Source: an uncultured Kiloniellaceae bacterium
GTDB taxonomy: Bacteria > Pseudomonadota > Alphaproteobacteria > Kiloniellales > Kiloniellaceae
Direction: 5' to 3'
DNA: 64,000 bases
Assembly (NCBI GenBank): GCA_947493695.1
Contig: CANLSF010000003.1
Coordinates: forward strand, 186,001-250,000
The translations under genes and the position numbers were made by a program. The notes under the pieces are model-generated. The model was not told the DNA's origin and searched no databases. It worked only from the letters and a program-made list of their open reading frames with translations. Of this stretch, positions 28,391-37,514 are shown piece after piece (position 1 is the first letter of the stretch; each line of letters starts with the position of its first letter).

Positions 28391-29277
28391 GCACCCAACT
28401 GATATCCCGGGGCTCGCTCTCGCCGCTCAAGGGCGTGCTCTGCATGATAGGTGCAGGACTCTTTTTAACTCTGAACGACGCCGTGCTCAAATGGCTCACG
28501 GGCGACTATCCCGTTGGCCAGATTATGTTTTTACGCGGTGTCTTCGTCTTTCTACCGATCATCTTGCTCGTCTGGCACGCGGGCGGGCTAAGAAGCCTGC
28601 GTGTGACCCGTATCGAGCCCCACCTGCTCAGAGGTGGCTTAATGATCGCCGGGACATTCCTCTTTATCAATGGCCTGAGCCACCTGCCTTTCGCCGACGC
28701 CATCTCAATCACCTTTGCCGGGCCTCTCTTCGTTACCGCACTGGCGGCACCACTGCTGGGTGAGGTCATCCGCTGGCGCCGCTGGCTTGCCGTGGTGATC
28801 GGCTTTGCCGGTGTCCTGATCATTATACGGCCGACCAGCGAAGTCGCCCAATGGGCGGCAATATTTCCACTCGCGGCCAGCGTAACCGGGGCTTTGCGGG
28901 ATATTCTGACCAGGAAAATGTCCCAGCACGATAGCTCGGTTTCGGTGCTGTTTTACTCAACGCTGGCGGTCACCCTGGCTGGCGGCGTGACCTTCGTCGG
29001 CGGTTGGGCGCCTGTTCAGGCTTTCGATGTCGGGCTGTTTTTTCTGTGCGGTATTCTGATTGCCTGCGCCCATTACCTGATGATCGAGGCCTTTCGTTTC
29101 GCCGAAGCTGCGCTGGTCGTGCCCTTCAAGTATGTCAGCCTGCTCTGGGCCGTCCTGCTGGGGCTGGTTATTTGGGGCGATGTCCCGGATAACTGGACCT
29201 TTGTGGGAGCCGCGGTGGTGATCTGCAGCGGTCTCTATATCCTGCATCGGGAAAGAGAAGCGAAAACAAAGGGATAA
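28387..29277 (+). CDS. EamA (DMT superfamily) transporter
   Basis: A 296-residue inner-membrane protein with ten hydrophobic helices in two EamA repeats. RhaT/YdcZ-like stretches are visible, such as FADAISITFAGPLFVTALAAPLLGE in the first half and EAALVVPFKYVSLLWAVLLG in the second. Members export small metabolites or amino acids; the substrate cannot be told. GTG at 28387 overlaps the NRDE stop codon by four bases, so the two are translationally coupled. Confidence 0.88.
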   Translation: MSTQLISRGSLSPLKGVLCMIGAGLFLTLNDAVLKWLTGDYPVGQIMFLRGVFVFLPIILLVWHAGGLRSLRVTRIEPHLLRGGLMIAGTFLFINGLSHLPFADAISITFAGPLFVTALAAPLLGEVIRWRRWLAVVIGFAGVLIIIRPTSEVAQWAAIFPLAASVTGALRDILTRKMSQHDSSVSVLFYSTLAVTLAGGVTFVGGWAPVQAFDVGLFFLCGILIACAHYLMIEAFRFAEAALVVPFKYVSLLWAVLLGLVIWGDVPDNWTFVGAAVVICSGLYILHREREAKTKG

Positions 29278-29450
29278 ACGGTCAAAGAGCCAAAGGCGTC
29301 CTTCGGTCGCAACAGCCTAATTGTGCCAGGCTGAATCACCTGCTATATGGAGCCTCCCGCCTTGGTCTGTAGCTGTTTCAAACCGGTCGTTAAAACGCAA
29401 TACCGGTCTGTTTCCGGACCGCGGCGAACCTTTCCCGATCGGACAAGAAG

Positions 29451-30212
29451 ATGCGACGCAGACGGATTTATGAGGGTAAAGCCAAGGTTCTTTTCGAAGG
29501 CCCTGAGCCCGGCACGGTAGTACAGTACTTCAAGGATGATGCAACGGCCTTCAACAATCAGAAGAAGGGCACCATCACCGGCAAAGGGGTTCTGAACAAC
29601 CGTATCTCCGAGCACCTCATGCTGCGTCTGGCGGAAATCGGCATCCCAACCCACTTCGTACGCCGCCTCAACATGCGCGAGCAGTTGGTCCGTGAAGTCG
29701 AGATCATTCCGATTGAAGTTGTGATCCGGAATGTCGCCGCTGGTTCGATCTGCAAACGCCTTGGTGTCGAGGAAGGCACGCCGCTGCCGCGTTCCATCGT
29801 CGAATACTACCTGAAGAACGACGAACTCGGCGATCCTCTGGTCTCAGAAGAGCACGTGACCGCCTTCGGCTGGGCTTCGACCCAGGATCTTGACGAGATG
29901 ATGCAGTACGCGCTGCGATCCAACGACTTTCTGACCGGCCTGTTTTACAGCATCGGAATGAAGCTCGTGGACTTCAAGCTGGAGTTTGGCCGGCTGTGGG
30001 ACGAAGAAGAAATGCGCATCGTTCTGGCGGATGAAATCAGTCCGGATTCCTGCCGACTCTGGGATATCAAGACCAACGAGAAGCTGGACAAGGACCGCTT
30101 TCGCAAGGATCTCGGCAAGGTCGAAGAAGCCTATCAGGAAGTGGCGCGCCGCCTCGGCGTTCTACCCGAAGCCGGCCCTGTCGATATGCAGGGCCCCCAG
30201 GTGATGCAGTAG
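29451..30212 (+). CDS. purC: SAICAR synthetase
   Basis: A 253-residue enzyme joining CAIR and aspartate with ATP to give SAICAR. Family sequences seen are [20 protein letters not shown] at the N-terminus, [25 protein letters not shown] and [10 protein letters not shown]. Full length. The start is ATG at 29451. It is followed 10 bases later by pdxJ, so the pair is an operon. It lies 3 kb upstream of purSQL, with pdxJ, a chemoreceptor and an MlaC-like gene between. Confidence 0.97.
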   Translation: MRRRRIYEGKAKVLFEGPEPGTVVQYFKDDATAFNNQKKGTITGKGVLNNRISEHLMLRLAEIGIPTHFVRRLNMREQLVREVEIIPIEVVIRNVAAGSICKRLGVEEGTPLPRSIVEYYLKNDELGDPLVSEEHVTAFGWASTQDLDEMMQYALRSNDFLTGLFYSIGMKLVDFKLEFGRLWDEEEMRIVLADEISPDSCRLWDIKTNEKLDKDRFRKDLGKVEEAYQEVARRLGVLPEAGPVDMQGPQVMQ

Positions 30213-30222
30213 CGAGGACTTT

Positions 30223-30984
30223 ATGCCGGTTGCCCTCTCCGCGAATGTCAACGCCGTCGCTGAGCTCCGGAACCGGCGTAACCTGCCATGGCCGTCAGTT
30301 GTAGCGCTTTCCCGTATCGCGCTCTCAGCCGGCGCGGCGGGCATTACGGTTCATCCCCGCCCCGACGAGCGGCATATCAAACTCTCCGATGTGCCTGAGA
30401 TCGCAGAAATGATATCTGCAGAGTTCCCGGACCGGGAATTCAACGTCGAAGGCAATCCGGATGCCCGCTTCATCGAGCTGGTCGAGAGGGTTCGGCCCGA
30501 TCAGGTAACGCTCGTTCCAGACGACATTCGTCAGGCTACCTCCGATCACGGCTGGGACATTGAGCAACACCAGGGATTTCTTACCGACATCATCGCGCGC
30601 ATAAAATCAGGTGGCATGCGGGTTTCGGTCTTTGTCGATCCGACACCCGAAACGGCACACCAGGCCCGCGCAGTCGGTGCGGACCGCATTGAAATCTACA
30701 CTGGCCCTTACGGCGGCGCGTTGGAGCCGGATTCGCAACGCCGGGAACTCGATTGCGTCGTGGCGACTGGACGGGCCGCAGTTGAGGCTGGAATCGGCGT
30801 GAATGCCGGCCATGACCTGACACTCGACAATCTGCCTCCGCTTGTTGCAGCCCTTCCCAACCTGCTGGAAGTCTCGATCGGCCATTGTCTCACAGCAGAT
30901 GCCTTGCTTTACGGCATGGATGGCTCTGTTCGCCGCTATCTCGAGGCATGCGGACATCAGGTAGACACTTCAACAACGCTGTAA
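30223..30984 (+). CDS. pdxJ: Pyridoxine 5'-phosphate synthase
   Basis: A 253-residue TIM-barrel enzyme of the DXP-dependent vitamin B6 pathway. It condenses 1-deoxy-D-xylulose 5-phosphate with 3-amino-2-oxopropyl phosphate. Family segments are LSANVNAVAELRNRRN, AAGITVHPRPDERHI, NVEGNPD and SVFVDPTPE, with GADRIEIYTGPYG and VNAGHDLTLDNL towards the end. It is 10 bases downstream of purC. Escherichia coli has pdxJ with recO and acpS; the purC linkage is unusual but plausible, since both belong to cofactor and nucleotide supply. Confidence 0.96.
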   Translation: MPVALSANVNAVAELRNRRNLPWPSVVALSRIALSAGAAGITVHPRPDERHIKLSDVPEIAEMISAEFPDREFNVEGNPDARFIELVERVRPDQVTLVPDDIRQATSDHGWDIEQHQGFLTDIIARIKSGGMRVSVFVDPTPETAHQARAVGADRIEIYTGPYGGALEPDSQRRELDCVVATGRAAVEAGIGVNAGHDLTLDNLPPLVAALPNLLEVSIGHCLTADALLYGMDGSVRRYLEACGHQVDTSTTL

Positions 30985-31023
30985 ACGTGCAAATCTCTGT
31001 GATTTGACGAAATCCTGGTGTGG

Positions 31024-31049
31024 TTAAGCCGGAATTTACCCTAGCTTAA
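31024..31049 (+). promoter_or_regulatory. CtrA-like boxes upstream of the chemoreceptor
   Basis: TTAA at 31024, TTTA at 31035 and TTAA at 31046, each separated by seven bases. This gives two overlapping matches to TTAA-N7-TTAA, the alphaproteobacterial CtrA consensus, each with one mismatch in the shared half-site. They lie 100-125 bases before the chemoreceptor start. CtrA controls motility and chemotaxis genes in many alphaproteobacteria. Confidence 0.45.
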
Positions 31050-31148
31050 GGTCGGGCAGCATATTTTATGCCCATTATGTCTATACGAATGTTTGTCAAA
31101 GCATGACTTGGCAAGCTTGAGACACAAATCTCTTTTCGCTGGGTACCA

Positions 31149-32324
31149 ATGTCAAAGCCTTCTCCCTTCCAACTCGCGGTTTCCGACGGTACACCGCTGA
31201 GATCCCTTATCACTGCGGCTGTAGTCGGTCCGATACTAACAGCCATCAACCAGGGCGACGCTATTTGGTCCGGGGCGAATATCGATCTGGGAAAGGCCGC
31301 ATTGACCTTTGTAGTCCCCTTCATCGTCGCCACCGCAGGTGCCGTACAGGCGAAGCGTTCCAGCGAAAACCAAGCTTCGGTTAACTCTGCTGCAGCCCCT
31401 CACCCGGACAGGCTGACGGCTTCTGCTGACACTGAAGCCTCATTGAACACTGCGCCGGAGCACCCCAAAACTGACAACCCGGCAGAGCCCTATGCGCAGT
31501 TGGACTCTGGCCTGCTGGACGAAGCCAGCACCATGGTCGGGACGATCAAGGGCAACGCCGTCAAGGTCAATACAGCCTCCAAGGCCAGGATCGCCTTTAT
31601 CACAGATCTCATTTCGGCATCGCAGGATGTAAAGACAGAAGTCGATGCCATTCAGGAACTTGCAACCGCAATCGACACCAGCCTGCTCGCCGCTCACCAG
31701 GACGCGGGCGAAGTTGTCGCCCACGCCCGAAACATCGCCTCGACCGCCGAAGAGGGCGTGACGCTCTCCGACAACGTTGTGTCCTCGATCAATAAGCTGC
31801 AGGAAGACTTCGCTCAGATTACCGAGATATCTCAGGGGATCGGCGCAATCGCCAAACAAACCAACCTGCTGGCCCTCAACGCCACCATCGAAGCGACCAG
31901 GGCCGGCGACGCTGGCAAGGGCTTCGCGGTCGTTGCCGCAGAGGTCAAAACCCTGGCCAACAACGCAGGAGAATCCGCCGAGCAGATCAACGGGGTCCTG
32001 GGCGATCTGTCACAGAGTATCGAGGAAGTCCTGAAGCACCTGGAACAGCTGTCCAAAAATCTGAAGCATGCCCTGGACGCCAGCGCCCAAGGCCAGTCAC
32101 AAACAGGCAAGATCTCAGAAGCCATCGATGACGCGGTCAATGTCGCCAAGCAAACCGCCAGCCAGGCCGGCGCTCAGGCCGAACGTTTCAGTTCGGTGGC
32201 CGACCGTCTCGATCAGATCAAGCAGGACGCCGAAGCGGCCGTCACAGGCTCCGGTAAGAACATTGAACTCACGGAAGGTGTGCTTGAGAAGCTCGAAGCC
32301 GCGAAACGCCAGGCCACCCGTTAA
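31149..32324 (+). CDS. Chemoreceptor with N-terminal NrtS-like membrane domain
   Basis: A 391-residue methyl-accepting-type protein. Residues about 15-68 hold two hydrophobic helices with the NrtS-like signature [15 protein letters not shown] and [15 protein letters not shown]; NrtS proteins are small nitrate/nitrite transporters. A polar linker of about 60 residues follows, then a signalling coiled coil (about 120-390) whose hairpin tip reads [16 protein letters not shown] at about 233-248 and continues into [12 protein letters not shown]. No periplasmic ligand-binding domain and no HAMP domain are seen, and there is no C-terminal CheR-binding pentapeptide. That it senses nitrate or nitrite is inference. 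It stands between pdxJ and the converging MlaC-like gene. Confidence 0.84.
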   Translation: MSKPSPFQLAVSDGTPLRSLITAAVVGPILTAINQGDAIWSGANIDLGKAALTFVVPFIVATAGAVQAKRSSENQASVNSAAAPHPDRLTASADTEASLNTAPEHPKTDNPAEPYAQLDSGLLDEASTMVGTIKGNAVKVNTASKARIAFITDLISASQDVKTEVDAIQELATAIDTSLLAAHQDAGEVVAHARNIASTAEEGVTLSDNVVSSINKLQEDFAQITEISQGIGAIAKQTNLLALNATIEATRAGDAGKGFAVVAAEVKTLANNAGESAEQINGVLGDLSQSIEEVLKHLEQLSKNLKHALDASAQGQSQTGKISEAIDDAVNVAKQTASQAGAQAERFSSVADRLDQIKQDAEAAVTGSGKNIELTEGVLEKLEAAKRQATR

Positions 32325-32368
32325 ACTGCCAGTTTAATACGACAGATTTTCTCTTTGAAATAAAGAAG

Positions 32369-32974
32369 TTACTTTCGCCTCTTTACCTGTCGCTCAAGCG
32401 CATTTGTCAAGCCATCGACGCCTTTGCTCGCTGCCACGCCGGCAAACTCTTCGCGGTAGGTCTTGGCCTGACTGACGCCCTCCACCATGACGTCGGTGAT
32501 CTCATAGTTCCCACCATCACCTGATACGATCCATGAGAGGTTCAGCGGCGCACCCGATGTATTTTCGATGTGAGTCGCTACAGCACTGCGTCCTTCACCC
32601 CGGTCTTTCGTCGATGTGACGGCAAAGCTCGTGGGCCCCGCTTCCGTCACCAGACGCAGGTAGGCGGCCACCAGATAATCTGAAAAGACATCCTGAAACC
32701 TAGCGCGCTCGTCGTCGGTGGCCTTGGACCACTCCCCCGCGACCACGTAGGCTGAAATGCTTTCGATGCCAACACCTTCCCGAAGGACCGTGTCCAATGC
32801 GTCTTTGCGCGAGTCAGCGCTCAAATCTTCTGCCGCAACAATGGAAACCACTTGATTTCCCATATCCTGAACGAATTTAGCCGCGCCTTCGCTCGCCGCC
32901 TGAGCGCCTGCCCCTATGCTTACCAGCGCGATCAGCAGATACGCTACCGCGATTGGTGTTCCATACCGTGTCAT
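32369..32974 (-). CDS. MlaC/Ttg2D-like periplasmic phospholipid-binding protein
   Basis: A 201-residue secreted protein with a signal peptide ending at about residue 26 (SIGAGAQA). The mature part matches the MlaC/Ttg2 (toluene tolerance) family: FVQDMGNQVVSIV, the central WSKATDDERARFQDVFSDYLV, then a beta-rich half with LSWIVSGDGGNYEITDVMVEGVS. MlaC ferries phospholipid between the outer-membrane MlaA complex and the inner-membrane MlaFEDB transporter. No mlaDEFB or mlaA genes are adjacent; this orphan copy converges on the chemoreceptor and is divergent from purS. Confidence 0.87.
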   Translation of the reverse strand: MTRYGTPIAVAYLLIALVSIGAGAQAASEGAAKFVQDMGNQVVSIVAAEDLSADSRKDALDTVLREGVGIESISAYVVAGEWSKATDDERARFQDVFSDYLVAAYLRLVTEAGPTSFAVTSTKDRGEGRSAVATHIENTSGAPLNLSWIVSGDGGNYEITDVMVEGVSQAKTYREEFAGVAASKGVDGLTNALERQVKRRK

Positions 32975-33111
32975 TGATTTCTCTCCGCTGTGTCATCTCC
33001 TCATCGCACACCCAGCCCCTCCTGCGCATTACGATGTCTTGCTCCGGATCCGACTCCCCGCTTCTGACCGCAGATTTATAAGCCGCCAAGACCTGCTGGG
33101 ATGCAAGAGAC

Positions 33112-33125
33112 GTCAATATATTGAC
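33112..33125. promoter_or_regulatory. Perfect 14-base palindrome between mlaC-like and purS
   Basis: GTCAATATATTGAC is a perfect palindrome in the 300-base divergent gap (32975-33275), and its right half overlaps a TTGACA -35-like box at 33121. It looks like an operator; the regulator is unknown. The rest of the gap holds nothing else recognised. Confidence 0.4.
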
Positions 33126-33275
33126 ACAGACGTAAAGGATTTGTGCCGTCTCTCACAAAAGGGCCCATGAAGCTGCATTTTATCGAAAAAAGGCCTTCAA
33201 GTGTCCTTGTCACGGCATCGCCGTATCGCTAGATTTCGCGCGCTTCCACAGTCCCATAAATCCACGGAGTCCCGC

Positions 33276-33518
33276 GTGAAAGCTCGCGTTTACGTCACCC
33301 TCAAAAACGGTGTCCTCGACCCCCAGGGCAAAGCCATCGAGCATGCCCTCTCCGCCCTCGATTTTCAGGGCGTCGACCAGGTCCGCCAGGGCAAACTGAT
33401 TGAACTCGACCTCAGCGAGTCCGATCCGGAACTTGCCCGCAATAACGTTGCGGCCATGTGCGAAAAGCTGCTCGCGAATACCGTGATCGAGAATTACACG
33501 ATCGAGCTTGCGGACTGA
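33276..33518 (+). CDS. purS: Phosphoribosylformylglycinamidine synthase subunit PurS
   Basis: An 80-residue subunit that bridges PurQ and PurL in the FGAM synthase complex. It begins KARVYVTLKNGVLDPQGKAIEHAL, a near-diagnostic PurS start, and ends YTIEL. GTG at 33276 is used because CGGAG sits about 9 bases upstream and the fold starts here; the in-frame reading upstream is spurious. purQ follows after 115 bases. Confidence 0.96.
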   Translation: MKARVYVTLKNGVLDPQGKAIEHALSALDFQGVDQVRQGKLIELDLSESDPELARNNVAAMCEKLLANTVIENYTIELAD

Positions 33519-33633
33519 CTTTAAGTCCGGACGTTCGCGATCAATGACTGACAATGGCGCTTTTCCAGAGCCAGGCATCTCCAATCTGCTTGGTCTCTGA
33601 CAGGAAAGAGCTCAAAAACTAGGAAATCACGCA

Positions 33634-34323
33634 ATGAAAGCCGCGGTTATCGTTTTCCCCGGATCGAACTGCGACCGCGACGTCCAGGTGACGCTGCGCG
33701 ACGTCAGCGGTGTCGAGCCGGTGATGGTCTGGCACAAGGAAAGCAGCTTCGAGGATGTCGATCTGATCGTCCTGCCGGGCGGTTTCTCCTACGGCGACTA
33801 TCTGCGCAGCGGCGCAATGGCCTCTAAGTCCCAGGTGATGCGCGAAGTGGTTAAACGTGCAGGCAACGGTGTGCCGGTTCTGGGGATCTGCAACGGCTTC
33901 CAGGTTCTGACCGAGAGCGGCCTGCTGCCGGGCGCCCTGATGCGCAATGCCAATCTGAAGTTCATTTGCAAGGACGTTCATCTGAAGGTCGAAAGCAGTC
34001 AGAGCCTCTTTACCTCGGCCTATGAGACCGGACAGGTCGTCCGCATCCCTGTGGCCCATCATGACGGCAACTACTTTGCAGGCGAAGAAGAGCTGGACCG
34101 TCTGGAAGGCAACGGGCAGATCGCCTTTCGCTATGTTGAACAGGACGGCAGCGTCGAAGCCGCAGCCAATCCCAACGGCTCTGCGCGCAATATCGCCGGT
34201 GTTTACAACGAAACCAAAACCGTTCTGGGCCTGATGCCCCATCCCGAACGCCTTGCCGACCCGCAGCTTGGCGGTATCGATGGCAAAGGCATGTTCACAA
34301 GTCTGCTGGAGAGCCTTTCGTGA
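33634..34323 (+). CDS. purQ: Phosphoribosylformylglycinamidine synthase subunit PurQ
   Basis: A 229-residue class I glutamine amidotransferase that supplies ammonia to PurL. Catalytic Cys86 lies in [12 protein letters not shown]; the His-Glu pair is in GLMPHPER near the C-terminus. It begins [15 protein letters not shown], typical of PurQ. The stop overlaps the purL start by four bases, so the two are translationally coupled. Confidence 0.97.
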   Translation: MKAAVIVFPGSNCDRDVQVTLRDVSGVEPVMVWHKESSFEDVDLIVLPGGFSYGDYLRSGAMASKSQVMREVVKRAGNGVPVLGICNGFQVLTESGLLPGALMRNANLKFICKDVHLKVESSQSLFTSAYETGQVVRIPVAHHDGNYFAGEEELDRLEGNGQIAFRYVEQDGSVEAAANPNGSARNIAGVYNETKTVLGLMPHPERLADPQLGGIDGKGMFTSLLESLS

Positions 34324-36518
34324 GCGAGATCACCCCAGAGGTCGTGGCCGAACATGGCCTGAACGAGACTGAATACCAACGGGTCCTTGAGATCATGGGG
34401 CGGGAACCGAACCTGCTCGAACTCGGGATCTTTTCGGTGATGTGGTCGGAGCATTGCTCCTACAAGTCTTCCAAGAAATGGCTCAAAACCCTCCCGACCG
34501 AAGCACCGCATGTCATCGAAGGTCCGGGCGAGAACGCAGGTGTCATCGACATCGGTGACGGTCTGGCCGCCGTCTTCAAGATGGAGAGCCATAACCACCC
34601 AAGCTTCATCGAGCCCTATCAGGGCGCTGCTACCGGCGTCGGCGGCATCCTCCGCGACGTCTTCACCATGGGCGCGCGCCCCATCGCCAACCTGAACGCC
34701 CTGCGCTTTGGATCGCCCGACCATGCCAAGACCCGGCACCTGGTCTCGGGTGTCGTTGCAGGCATCGGCGGTTACGGCAACTGTGTCGGCGTGCCGACTG
34801 TGGGCGGCGAGGTCAACTTCGACCCCTCCTACAACGGCAACATCCTGGTCAACGCAATGACAGTGGGTCTGGCCCCGGCGAACCGGATCTTCAAGGCCGC
34901 AGCCCAGGGCGTCGGCAATCCGGTCATCTACGTGGGCTCCAAGACCGGCCGCGACGGCATCCATGGTGCAACCATGGCCTCGGCTGAGTTCGATGACGAT
35001 TCGGACGAGAAGCGCCCGACCGTGCAGGTCGGCGACCCCTTCACGGAAAAGCTGCTGATCGAAGCCTGCCTGGAACTTATGGAAACCGATGCCATTATCG
35101 GCATCCAGGACATGGGTGCCGCCGGTCTCACGTCGTCTTCCTTTGAAATGGCCTCCAAGGGCGGGATGGGCGTCGAACTGAACCTGGATCAGGTGCCCTG
35201 CCGCGAAGACGGCATGACGCCTTATGAGATGATGCTCTCGGAAAGCCAGGAACGCATGCTCATGGTGCTCAAGCCGGGCAATGAAGACATGGCCCGCGCG
35301 ATCATGGAAAAATGGGACCTGGACTTTGCCGTCATAGGCACCCTGACCGAAAGTGGACGCATGGTGCTGCGGATGCACGGCGAAGTCGTTGGAGATCTGC
35401 CTATCGATCCTTTGGCAGAAGCCTCCCCCGAATACGACCGACCTTGGGTTCCAACGCCGGCCCGTGATGAACTCAACGCCGAAGACCTCCCCATCCCGGC
35501 CGACACAGGCAAGGTGCTGCACCAGCTTATGGGCTCGCCGAACCTTTGCTCGCGCCGCTGGATCTGGGAACAGTACGATCACATGGTTATGGCCGACACC
35601 CAGGCCCGTCCTGGTGGCGATGCCGCGGTTGTCCGCGTGCACGGCACCGGGCGCGCGCTGGCAATCTCGACCGATTGCACCCCGCGCTACTGCCAGGCCG
35701 ATCCGGCACGTGGCGGCGCGCAGGCTGTTGCCGAATCCTGGCGCAACCTGACCGCCGTTGGCGCCACACCGCTTGCCATCACCGACAACATGAATTTCGG
35801 AAACCCCGAAAAGCCTGAAATCATGGGCCAGTTCGTCGGCTGTATCGAAGGCATGCGGGCCGCCTGCGATGCGCTGGCCTATCCCGTCGTCTCCGGTAAC
35901 GTCTCGCTTTACAACGAGACCAACGGCGCGGCGATCCTGCCGACCCCTGCAATCGGCGGCGTTGGTGTCATCGATGACGCGACCAAAACCGCAGGCGTCG
36001 GCTTTACCGAGGAAGGTGTGGACATTGTCCTCATCGGCGAAACGACTGGCCACCTGGGATCCACGACGTATCTGTCGGAAATTGAAGGACGTTCAGACGG
36101 TGCACCGCCGGTCGTCGACCTTGAGCAGGAAAAGCGCAACGGCGACTTCGTTCGTAACCTCATAAAATCCGGACAAGTCACTGTTTGTCATGATATTTCG
36201 GACGGCGGCCTTGCTGTATCTGTCGCGGAAATGGCCCTTGCGGGCGGCATCGGTGCCACGGTCGAACAGCCGTCAGGTATCACCGTTCCACTCCATGCCT
36301 GGCTCTTCGGTGAAGATCAGGCGCGCTACCTGGTTGCCACAGCATCATCCGAAAAGCTGCTCCAAGACGCACAGGCTGAAGGTGTTTCAGCCAGCATTAT
36401 CGGCAGAACAGGTGGGAAAACGTTGACCTTGCCCGGTGGCAGCCCCACATCCCTGGGTGACTTGTCGCGCGCGCATGAGGGCTGGCTCCCCGGTTACATG
36501 GCAGGTACAGTTAACTGA
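34320..36518 (+). CDS. purL: Phosphoribosylformylglycinamidine synthase subunit PurL (small type)
   Basis: A 732-residue ATP-dependent enzyme converting FGAR to FGAM. The length is that of the small PurL that needs PurS and PurQ, not the 1300-residue fused enzyme of Escherichia coli. Two AIRS-like halves are visible, with [12 protein letters not shown] at the start, [20 protein letters not shown] (ATP and FGAR site) and [17 protein letters not shown] in the second half. GTG at 34320 overlaps purQ by four bases. It is followed by a hairpin, then bolA and grxD. Confidence 0.97.
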   Translation: MSEITPEVVAEHGLNETEYQRVLEIMGREPNLLELGIFSVMWSEHCSYKSSKKWLKTLPTEAPHVIEGPGENAGVIDIGDGLAAVFKMESHNHPSFIEPYQGAATGVGGILRDVFTMGARPIANLNALRFGSPDHAKTRHLVSGVVAGIGGYGNCVGVPTVGGEVNFDPSYNGNILVNAMTVGLAPANRIFKAAAQGVGNPVIYVGSKTGRDGIHGATMASAEFDDDSDEKRPTVQVGDPFTEKLLIEACLELMETDAIIGIQDMGAAGLTSSSFEMASKGGMGVELNLDQVPCREDGMTPYEMMLSESQERMLMVLKPGNEDMARAIMEKWDLDFAVIGTLTESGRMVLRMHGEVVGDLPIDPLAEASPEYDRPWVPTPARDELNAEDLPIPADTGKVLHQLMGSPNLCSRRWIWEQYDHMVMADTQARPGGDAAVVRVHGTGRALAISTDCTPRYCQADPARGGAQAVAESWRNLTAVGATPLAITDNMNFGNPEKPEIMGQFVGCIEGMRAACDALAYPVVSGNVSLYNETNGAAILPTPAIGGVGVIDDATKTAGVGFTEEGVDIVLIGETTGHLGSTTYLSEIEGRSDGAPPVVDLEQEKRNGDFVRNLIKSGQVTVCHDISDGGLAVSVAEMALAGGIGATVEQPSGITVPLHAWLFGEDQARYLVATASSEKLLQDAQAEGVSASIIGRTGGKTLTLPGGSPTSLGDLSRAHEGWLPGYMAGTVN

Positions 36519-36551
36519 AACGACTCCTGTAACCAGGAAATCAACGGCGTT

Positions 36552-36570
36552 GGGAGGCAAAAAGCCTCCC
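36552..36570 (+). other. Perfect hairpin between purL and bolA
   Basis: GGGAGGC and GCCTCCC enclose an AAAAA loop. No T run follows, so it is not a classical intrinsic terminator; it may stop transcription weakly, protect the purL 3' end, or modulate bolA translation, 29 bases before the bolA start. Confidence 0.55.
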
Positions 36571-36598
36571 GAAAAGAGACAAGACAAGGATAACCACT

Positions 36599-36838
36599 AT
36601 GCCAATGAACCCGACTGAGATCGAAGGATTGATAAAAGAGTCGATCACCGACGCCGAGGTCAGAATTGAGGATCTTCGAGGTGACGGCGATCACTACGCC
36701 GCCTATGTGGTTTCAGCGGCTTTCCAGGGAAAGTCACGGGTTCAACAGCATCAGATGGTTTATCAGGCGCTTCAGGGTCGCATGGGGAATGAGTTGCACG
36801 CGCTGGCTTTGCAAACCTCAACTCCGGCGGATAGCTGA
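36599..36838 (+). CDS. BolA family protein
   Basis: A 79-residue BolA-type protein with the class II KH-like fold. His51 in the RVQQHQMVYQAL segment corresponds to the invariant BolA His that can ligate a [2Fe-2S] cluster with a monothiol glutaredoxin. The usual RHR reads QHQ here. An AAGGA ribosome site precedes ATG at 36599. The next gene is grxD, and BolA and CGFS glutaredoxin form heterodimers in iron-sulfur trafficking, so the pair is a functional unit. The IbaG/BolA1-like subtype is not decided. Confidence 0.92.
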   Translation: MPMNPTEIEGLIKESITDAEVRIEDLRGDGDHYAAYVVSAAFQGKSRVQQHQMVYQALQGRMGNELHALALQTSTPADS

Positions 36839-36933
36839 GACTGTCTGTTAATCAAGCATGATCCGGCGCGCTTTATACGCGCTGATCGATAGAAATCCAG
36901 GTCCTAGAGGCCCCGTTCAGAGGAAAGAGTAAG

Positions 36934-37272
36934 ATGGATAACCCCGTTGCAGAGCGCATCAAGCAAGATATCTCGGATAACGACGTGGTTCTCTTCATGA
37001 AGGGAACGCCGGTTTTCCCCCAGTGCGGTTTCTCGGCCACCGTGGTCCAGGTTCTTTCGCACCTGGGTGTGAAGTTCAAAGGAATCGATGTGCTGCAGGA
37101 TCCCGGCCTGCGCCAGGGCATTAAAGACTTCAGCGAGTGGCCAACGGTTCCCCAGCTTTACGTTAAGGGCGAATTCGTCGGCGGTTGTGACATCATTCGC
37201 GAGATGTTCCAGTCAGGCGAGCTGCAAGAGCACTTCTCAAGTGCGGGTGTCGAGACCCAGACTGCTGCCTGA
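36934..37272 (+). CDS. grxD: Monothiol glutaredoxin (Grx4/GrxD type)
   Basis: A 112-residue CGFS-type glutaredoxin with Cys31 in PQCGFSATVVQ. Other family segments are DNDVVLFMKGTP, SEWPTVPQLYVKGEFVGG and the cis-Pro region. It binds [2Fe-2S] clusters with glutathione and hands them on, with BolA as partner. It follows bolA by 95 bases and is closed by a strong terminator at 37304-37332. Confidence 0.96.
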   Translation: MDNPVAERIKQDISDNDVVLFMKGTPVFPQCGFSATVVQVLSHLGVKFKGIDVLQDPGLRQGIKDFSEWPTVPQLYVKGEFVGGCDIIREMFQSGELQEHFSSAGVETQTAA

Positions 37273-37303
37273 ACCGAAATACATGCCGTTAAGGCTATGA
37301 TGC

Positions 37304-37332
37304 AAAAGGCTTCTCTCTGGAGAAGCCTTTTT
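37304..37332 (+). terminator. Intrinsic terminator after grxD
   Basis: AAAAGGCTTCTC and GAGAAGCCTTTTT form a long stem with a short loop, followed by TTTTTC. It closes the purL-bolA-grxD side of the locus. Confidence 0.93.
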
Positions 37333-37453
37333 CTTTGCATGACGTTTCAAACCATTGATCTTTCGCAGATAAACTTCTTCTTCTCACGCCAACCACCCCT
37401 GCATTCTTCGCAAAGCTACACTGGTTCAGGATATAGTTTAGAATAATATTAAG

Positions 37454-37465
37454 TTGCAATTGCAA
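37454..37465. promoter_or_regulatory. Palindrome upstream of the metal-exporter-like gene
   Basis: TTGCAATTGCAA is a perfect 12-base palindrome, 50 bases before the transporter start, in an AT-rich stretch. Alphaproteobacterial Fur/Mur-type boxes often carry TGCAA...TTGCA arms, but the spacing here is shorter. A TTTAGAATAATATT sequence just upstream (37437) is reminiscent of half of an Irr box. The regulator is not known. Confidence 0.4.
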
Positions 37466-37514
37466 TTAAAGAGCATAATATCAGATCGAACCTCAACCTC
37501 GATCGAGCAATGCA

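Noticed and set aside
32321-32337. TTAAACT-GCC-AGTTTAA hairpin as a terminator of the chemoreceptor gene
   Set aside because: Stem is AT-rich, overlaps the stop codon and has no following T run.
34203-36053. A 616-codon minus-strand open frame opposite purQ/purL
   Set aside because: It is the antisense shadow of purL; its amino acid pattern has no family features and purL is unmistakable on the other strand.
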